Made by a program: the position numbers and the translations under genes. Below are positions 60,431 through 64,000 of a stretch of 64,000 nt of DNA, piece after piece. The notes beneath the pieces were generated by a model. The model was given only the letters and a program-made list of their open reading frames with translations. It did no database searches and was not told the origin of the DNA. The stretch lies in NCBI GenBank assembly GCA_014804755.1, contig JAAUZE010000022.1, positions 62,001 to 126,000 on the forward strand, given 5' to 3'. Position 1 is the first letter of the stretch. Every line of letters starts with the position of its first letter. The DNA is from Lachnospiraceae bacterium (GTDB taxonomy: Bacteria; Bacillota; Clostridia; Lachnospirales; Lachnospiraceae).

Positions 60431-61378
60431 ATGGCATCAACAGCGTGGGTAGTGGATGGTAAGCTCGTCAATAACGGTTTGAGCGCAGCCGAGAAAGCGG
60501 CGAGCAGCGAATCGGAAAAAACCACGGGCGGAGGCTCGCTCGGCAAAGATGCTTTTTTGCAATTGCTCGTGGCGCAGATGAAGTATCAGGATCCACTGGC
60601 AGCATCCAATAACAGTACGGAATATATCTCACAGCTCGCAACGTTCTCGGAGCTTGAGAGCATGCAGAATCTGCAGGAGATTTCGGAGCAGCAGCGCATG
60701 CAGGGACTTGTCGGCAAAACCGTTGTATTGGATGTGGACGGCAAGCAGTATACGGGACAGGTTGACTATTTACAGTATGAGAACGGAAAGGCAAAGATGT
60801 CCGTAGGCGGAACGCTGTATTCACTGGATGATGTTTATCAGGTGATCGACGGCGATTACTTAACGGCATATACGCAGGCAAGCAACTTTATTTCCAAACT
60901 ATATAAACTGCCGGCACTTGAGAATCTGACGTCGAAGGACGCAGAGACCGTACATGAGTTAGAGGACGAATACAAGAATATGACCGAGTATGGCAGGTCC
61001 TTTATCGCAGACGAGGCGGTCGCATTCCTGAACAGTCTTATACCGAGGGCGGATGTGTTAAATCCGAGAAAAGAGGAAGTTGACTATGATCAGCTGATCT
61101 CAGATCAACTGGGTGCGCTCCTCGATAAGGTGAACGGTATCGATAAGGATAAGATCAATGATGTCCTTGATAAGCTGTTGGACACAAGCGCACAGACACC
61201 GTCGGATAAGGACGATACGGATGACACCGAAAACGCAGGCGGAGTGACCGGAACGGAAGGCTCCGGAGGCAGTACAGATGACACGGAGAACGCGGGCGGT
61301 GTGACCGGAACGGATGGTACCGGTAACAGCACGGACGGCAATGAGGGCGAAGGAACCTCAGACGGCGAAGGCGAATAG
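60431..61378 (+). CDS. flgD: Flagellar hook assembly protein FlgD (hook cap)
   Basis: 315 residues. The N-terminal signature LGKDAFLQLLVAQMKYQDPL and the STEYISQLATFSELESMQNL helix are diagnostic, followed by the hub region GLVGKTVVLDVDGKQYTG. The C-terminal part is unusual: a helical extension (residues about 160-260) and an acidic Thr/Gly/Asp tail in which DDTENAGGVTGT is repeated twice. GAGGAGGA upstream of ATG. Confidence 0.92.
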   Translation: MASTAWVVDGKLVNNGLSAAEKAASSESEKTTGGGSLGKDAFLQLLVAQMKYQDPLAASNNSTEYISQLATFSELESMQNLQEISEQQRMQGLVGKTVVLDVDGKQYTGQVDYLQYENGKAKMSVGGTLYSLDDVYQVIDGDYLTAYTQASNFISKLYKLPALENLTSKDAETVHELEDEYKNMTEYGRSFIADEAVAFLNSLIPRADVLNPRKEEVDYDQLISDQLGALLDKVNGIDKDKINDVLDKLLDTSAQTPSDKDDTDDTENAGGVTGTEGSGGSTDDTENAGGVTGTDGTGNSTDGNEGEGTSDGEGE

Positions 61379-61541
61379 CATAAGCCGCGGATCGGAAGCA
61401 GTTTTTTTGTAGAATACAGCGGTAGAGCGCGGATGCATGAGGGCGGATGCGCAGACAACAGGGCAGATGCTTTGCAAATGAACTGTTGAAGAAGTAAAGG
61501 ATGGAATAGACGCGTGTAGTACTCAAGGAGGAGGAATTACA
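61379..61541 (+). other. 163-nt gap between flgD and the TIGR02530-type gene
   Basis: Contains a T-run at about 61403-61409 after an imperfect GC-rich stretch, but no convincing stem or promoter. The following gene has its own AGGAGGAGG ribosome site. Confidence 0.4.
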
Positions 61542-61943
61542 ATGCAGGTAAATCAGAACCAATTCCTTTCCATCGAACAGCTGAAAGATCAGTATTTGAA
61601 TCAGGCGAGAAAGCCGGAGACGGCGCGTACGCGGGACGGTTTTTCTTTTCAGGAGATTCTGGAGGGAAAGACCGCCGGTACCGCGGAGGGCACGCTTCGT
61701 TTTTCCAAACATGCGATGAACCGTTTGGCGGAGCGTAATATCAGGCTGACGGACGATCAGCTTGACCGTCTGAATGAAGGTACGATGAAAGCAGACAGGA
61801 AGGGGATCAAAGATTCGCTGATCATGGTCGATGAGTTGGCGTTTATCGTGAATGTATCGAGTAGTACCGTCATCACGGCAATGGACAATAATCGGACGGA
61901 TGAGCAGATTTTTACAAACATTGACGGAGCCGTTATCATGTAA
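61542..61943 (+). CDS. TIGR02530-family flagellar operon protein
   Basis: 133 residues matching the small protein found between flgD and flgE in Bacillota (TIGR02530-type): a variable N-terminus, then LRFSKHAMNRLAERNIRLTDDQLDRLNEG, AFIVNVSSSTVITAMD and FTNIDGAVIM at the end. Function not established; position implies hook assembly. Confidence 0.88.
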   Translation: MQVNQNQFLSIEQLKDQYLNQARKPETARTRDGFSFQEILEGKTAGTAEGTLRFSKHAMNRLAERNIRLTDDQLDRLNEGTMKADRKGIKDSLIMVDELAFIVNVSSSTVITAMDNNRTDEQIFTNIDGAVIM

Positions 61944-62020
61944 CCGGACCTTTTTGGAGGTTATCGTTCCCGACTGACAGAAGGAACGACGCGGCTCTTA
62001 TTAAAGGAGGGCATTTCACT

Positions 62021-63859
62021 ATGATGAGATCATTGTTTTCTGGTGTATCCGGCTTAAAGGTGCATCAGACAAAGATGGACGTAATCGGTAACAACATTGC
62101 AAACGTAAATACGACATCCTACAAATCGATGTCAATCAACTTTTCCGAGCTGATGTATCAGACGTCGGCAAATGCGTCTGGACCGAATGCGACGACCGGA
62201 ACTGCTGGTAAGAATCCGAAGCAGATCGGTCTCGGTGTTGTGTCGGGTGCGATCAGTACGGCAATTACATCTGCGGGTTCGGCACAGACGACAAACAATC
62301 CGTTTGATATTCGTATCTCCGGCGATTCGTTCTTTATTGTCAGCGACGGAAGCAATAATTATTTTACACGCGACGGTTCCTTCTATGTTGATTCGGCAGG
62401 AAACCTTGCCATGACGTCCACGGGCTATAACGTTATGGGCTGGCAGGTTGATGAGGAAACCGGCAAAGTAAGACAGGATACCGTGACCGCGCTCCGTATC
62501 ATGAGTCAGGAGAATCTGACCTATGATGCAGAGTATACGACCAACGGAAATATTACCGGTATCGTGGATAAAAAGGATACAGACATTAACTCTACGGCAG
62601 GTAAGACGATCAACCTTCCGATCTTTGATAATTTGGGTTACAGCTATACCGTGAAGCTGAGTCTGCATAAGGCCACCAACGACGGTGAGTTCTATTTAGA
62701 GATGGATGATATTTTGGATTCCGAACAGAAATCCATCAGCGAGTATTATGGCGTACCGATTGATCAAATCGCAAGACTTGGAGCACAATCGGATGTGAAG
62801 GTACAGGATGCTTATAATCCGTTGACTGATACGTTCAACATTACGGTAACAGATGCTGACGGCAAAAGAACAGAGACGCCGGTTACGCGCTCCGTGACCT
62901 ATGATCAGGCCACAAGGTCCTATAAGGTATCGTTCATGGATGATACAGGTACGATTATTAACAACACGGCTCCTGCAGGTTACATGGATGCAATCAAGAA
63001 CGCGGGTATTGATGTGGATGCACTCGGGACTGCGCAGGCGGATGGAACGTATCTTGTGCCGTTGACGAATTTTGCTGCGGATCCGACGGGGGCGGATGCA
63101 GATCTGGACGCGGCAAGAACGCTTGATACAACGGCTATTCAGAATAATCTTGCTGCTTTACAGGTGATTTTCGGTGAGGACATTAATCAAGCGGTTAAGG
63201 GTGCTACGATCGATCCTTTGACCGGTGCATTCACTGTCACGGATAAAACGATACAGGGTGGTCTGCTCCGCTTTAATACCGATACTGGTGCATTCGTTTC
63301 TGCAAACGGAAATCCGACCGGCTTAACCATCGACTTTGCAGAGCAGTTTACGAATGCGAATAATGTTGTAACGAGCCTTCGCAACTTCCATGATATTGAG
63401 ATTGACATGACGAGAATGAAGAGCAGCGATAACGGAGGTTCCGCATCGTTGGCAGCGGACAGCGGTGACTTAAACGGATTGGGTGCAGGCCGTAAGCTCG
63501 GCGATATGTCGGGTATTCAGATTTCCGATAACGGTGAGATTTGGGCGTCATACGACAATGGTATGTCGAGATTGCTCGGTCAGATCGCGGTTGCGGAGTT
63601 CGCAAATCCGTCGGGCTTGGAGAAGGTCGGAGACAATCTTTATAATAAGACGCTGAACTCGGGTGATTTTGACGGCATCGGCGTTGACATTAAGGTAAGC
63701 GGCGGCGCAATGAACAGCGGTCAGCTTGAGATGAGTAACGTCGATCTTTCCACAGAGTTTACGGAAATGATCACGACACAGAGAGGTTTTCAGGCGAACT
63801 CCCGTATCATCACGACATCTGACAGTCTGTTGGAGGAGCTTGTCAACTTAAAGAGATAA
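62021..63859 (+). CDS. flgE: Flagellar hook protein FlgE
   Basis: 612 residues. D0/D1 N-terminus MRSLFSGVSGLKVHQTKMDVIGNNIANVNTTSYKS (conserved core SGLKVHQTKMDVIGNNIANV), RDGSFYVDSAGNL, the FlgE central repeats, and the C-terminal SNVDLSTEFTEMITTQRGFQANSRIITTSDSLLEELVNLKR with the MITTQRGFQANSR motif. It is longer than most FlgE because of an enlarged central D2-type region (residues about 160-440). AAAGGAGGGC upstream. Confidence 0.94.
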   Translation: MMRSLFSGVSGLKVHQTKMDVIGNNIANVNTTSYKSMSINFSELMYQTSANASGPNATTGTAGKNPKQIGLGVVSGAISTAITSAGSAQTTNNPFDIRISGDSFFIVSDGSNNYFTRDGSFYVDSAGNLAMTSTGYNVMGWQVDEETGKVRQDTVTALRIMSQENLTYDAEYTTNGNITGIVDKKDTDINSTAGKTINLPIFDNLGYSYTVKLSLHKATNDGEFYLEMDDILDSEQKSISEYYGVPIDQIARLGAQSDVKVQDAYNPLTDTFNITVTDADGKRTETPVTRSVTYDQATRSYKVSFMDDTGTIINNTAPAGYMDAIKNAGIDVDALGTAQADGTYLVPLTNFAADPTGADADLDAARTLDTTAIQNNLAALQVIFGEDINQAVKGATIDPLTGAFTVTDKTIQGGLLRFNTDTGAFVSANGNPTGLTIDFAEQFTNANNVVTSLRNFHDIEIDMTRMKSSDNGGSASLAADSGDLNGLGAGRKLGDMSGIQISDNGEIWASYDNGMSRLLGQIAVAEFANPSGLEKVGDNLYNKTLNSGDFDGIGVDIKVSGGAMNSGQLEMSNVDLSTEFTEMITTQRGFQANSRIITTSDSLLEELVNLKR

Positions 63860-63916
63860 GGTAGACAGCGTCTTGGCCGGAGAAGCCGCGTGACGCAGAA
63901 ACACAGAATAAATCAC

Positions 63917-63988
63917 AGCGTCAGAAAGCACGTAAAGTGTATGCTGACGTCGGGCAACAGGGAACCGCGCGTGGGGGCGGTTCCCTTT
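63917..63988 (+). terminator. Two hairpins at the window end, the second terminator-like
   Basis: GCGTCAG/CTGACGT around an inner GCAC/GTGT pairing at 63917-63951, then GGGAACCGC/GCGGTTCCC at 63960-63984 followed by TTTCC. Could end or attenuate the flagellar operon after flgE; a downstream flbD-motA continuation cannot be judged from this window. Confidence 0.55.
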
Positions 63989-64000
63989 CCGTATGTTTGG

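Overview
The window reads as a chromosomal segment of a motile, gut-type Lachnospiraceae (class Clostridia, phylum Bacillota); I place it to family, not species. The basis is gene order and style: dnaG-rpoD-trmK-Nif3; the rimP-nusA-ylxR-ylxQ-infB-rbfA-nrnA-truB-ribF block; a type A RNase P RNA; strong AGGAGG ribosome sites; a CarD-like regulator; a choloylglycine-hydrolase-family enzyme; a clostridial flgB-to-flgE flagellar operon; and a large type IV pilus (T4P) cluster. Nearly everything is on the + strand. Only a NUDIX hydrolase and an alpha/beta hydrolase are on the - strand. I saw no tRNA, rRNA, CRISPR array, insertion sequence or prophage.

Layout. 1-3.2 kb: tail of dnaG, then sigma factor rpoD, trmK and a Nif3-family gene. 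3.2-6.1 kb: a membrane-anchored protein with eleven perfect 12-residue PYGMNQ-type repeats and a predicted extracytoplasmic beta-propeller-like part. 6.1-6.6 kb: rnpB with its own promoter and terminator. 6.7-14 kb: accessory enzymes (choloylglycine hydrolase, NUDIX, S41-like membrane protein, YjbR, nucleoside kinase, trypsin-like protease, proline-iminopeptidase-like hydrolase). 14-17.3 kb: two G3E (CobW-type) P-loop proteins, one carrying an extreme histidine tract, followed by a CmpB-like membrane protein. 17.3-20.7 kb: SpoVK/CbbX-like AAA protein, CarD-like regulator, HD-GYP response regulator. 20.8-29.6 kb: the translation and ribosome-maturation block. 29.7-31.4 kb: Na/phosphate cotransporter.

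31.4-51 kb is the most interesting part. A T4P locus encodes a major pilin, a prepilin peptidase, a fused PilM-PilN-like protein, a PilO-like protein, four minor-pilin-like proteins that match the I, K, H and J classes of (pseudo)pilins, and a 2411-residue secreted protein. That arrangement (four minor pilins plus one giant exoprotein) parallels the fimU-pilV-pilW-pilX-pilY1 tip operons of Proteobacteria, although the giant protein does not look like PilY1 in sequence. Several of these proteins carry DxDxDG-type calcium-loop motifs. No PilB, PilC or PilT homologue is present, so the motor must lie elsewhere. The T4P locus is bracketed by two copies of one promoter-plus-leader module (about 31414-31591 and 50382-50556). 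The copies are closely similar in sequence but control unrelated genes: a heptad-repeat coiled-coil protein and a RelE-type toxin. In both, the leader ends in a hairpin that occludes the Shine-Dalgarno sequence. This looks like a mobile or amplified regulatory RNA and is my leading candidate for something undescribed.

51.3-63.9 kb: the flagellar operon flgB-flgC-fliE-fliF-fliG-fliH-fliI-fliJ-(MotE-like)-fliK-flgD-(TIGR02530-type)-flgE, building the basal body, export ATPase complex, hook cap and hook. It has two candidate upstream promoters, and the window ends on a terminator-like hairpin just after flgE.
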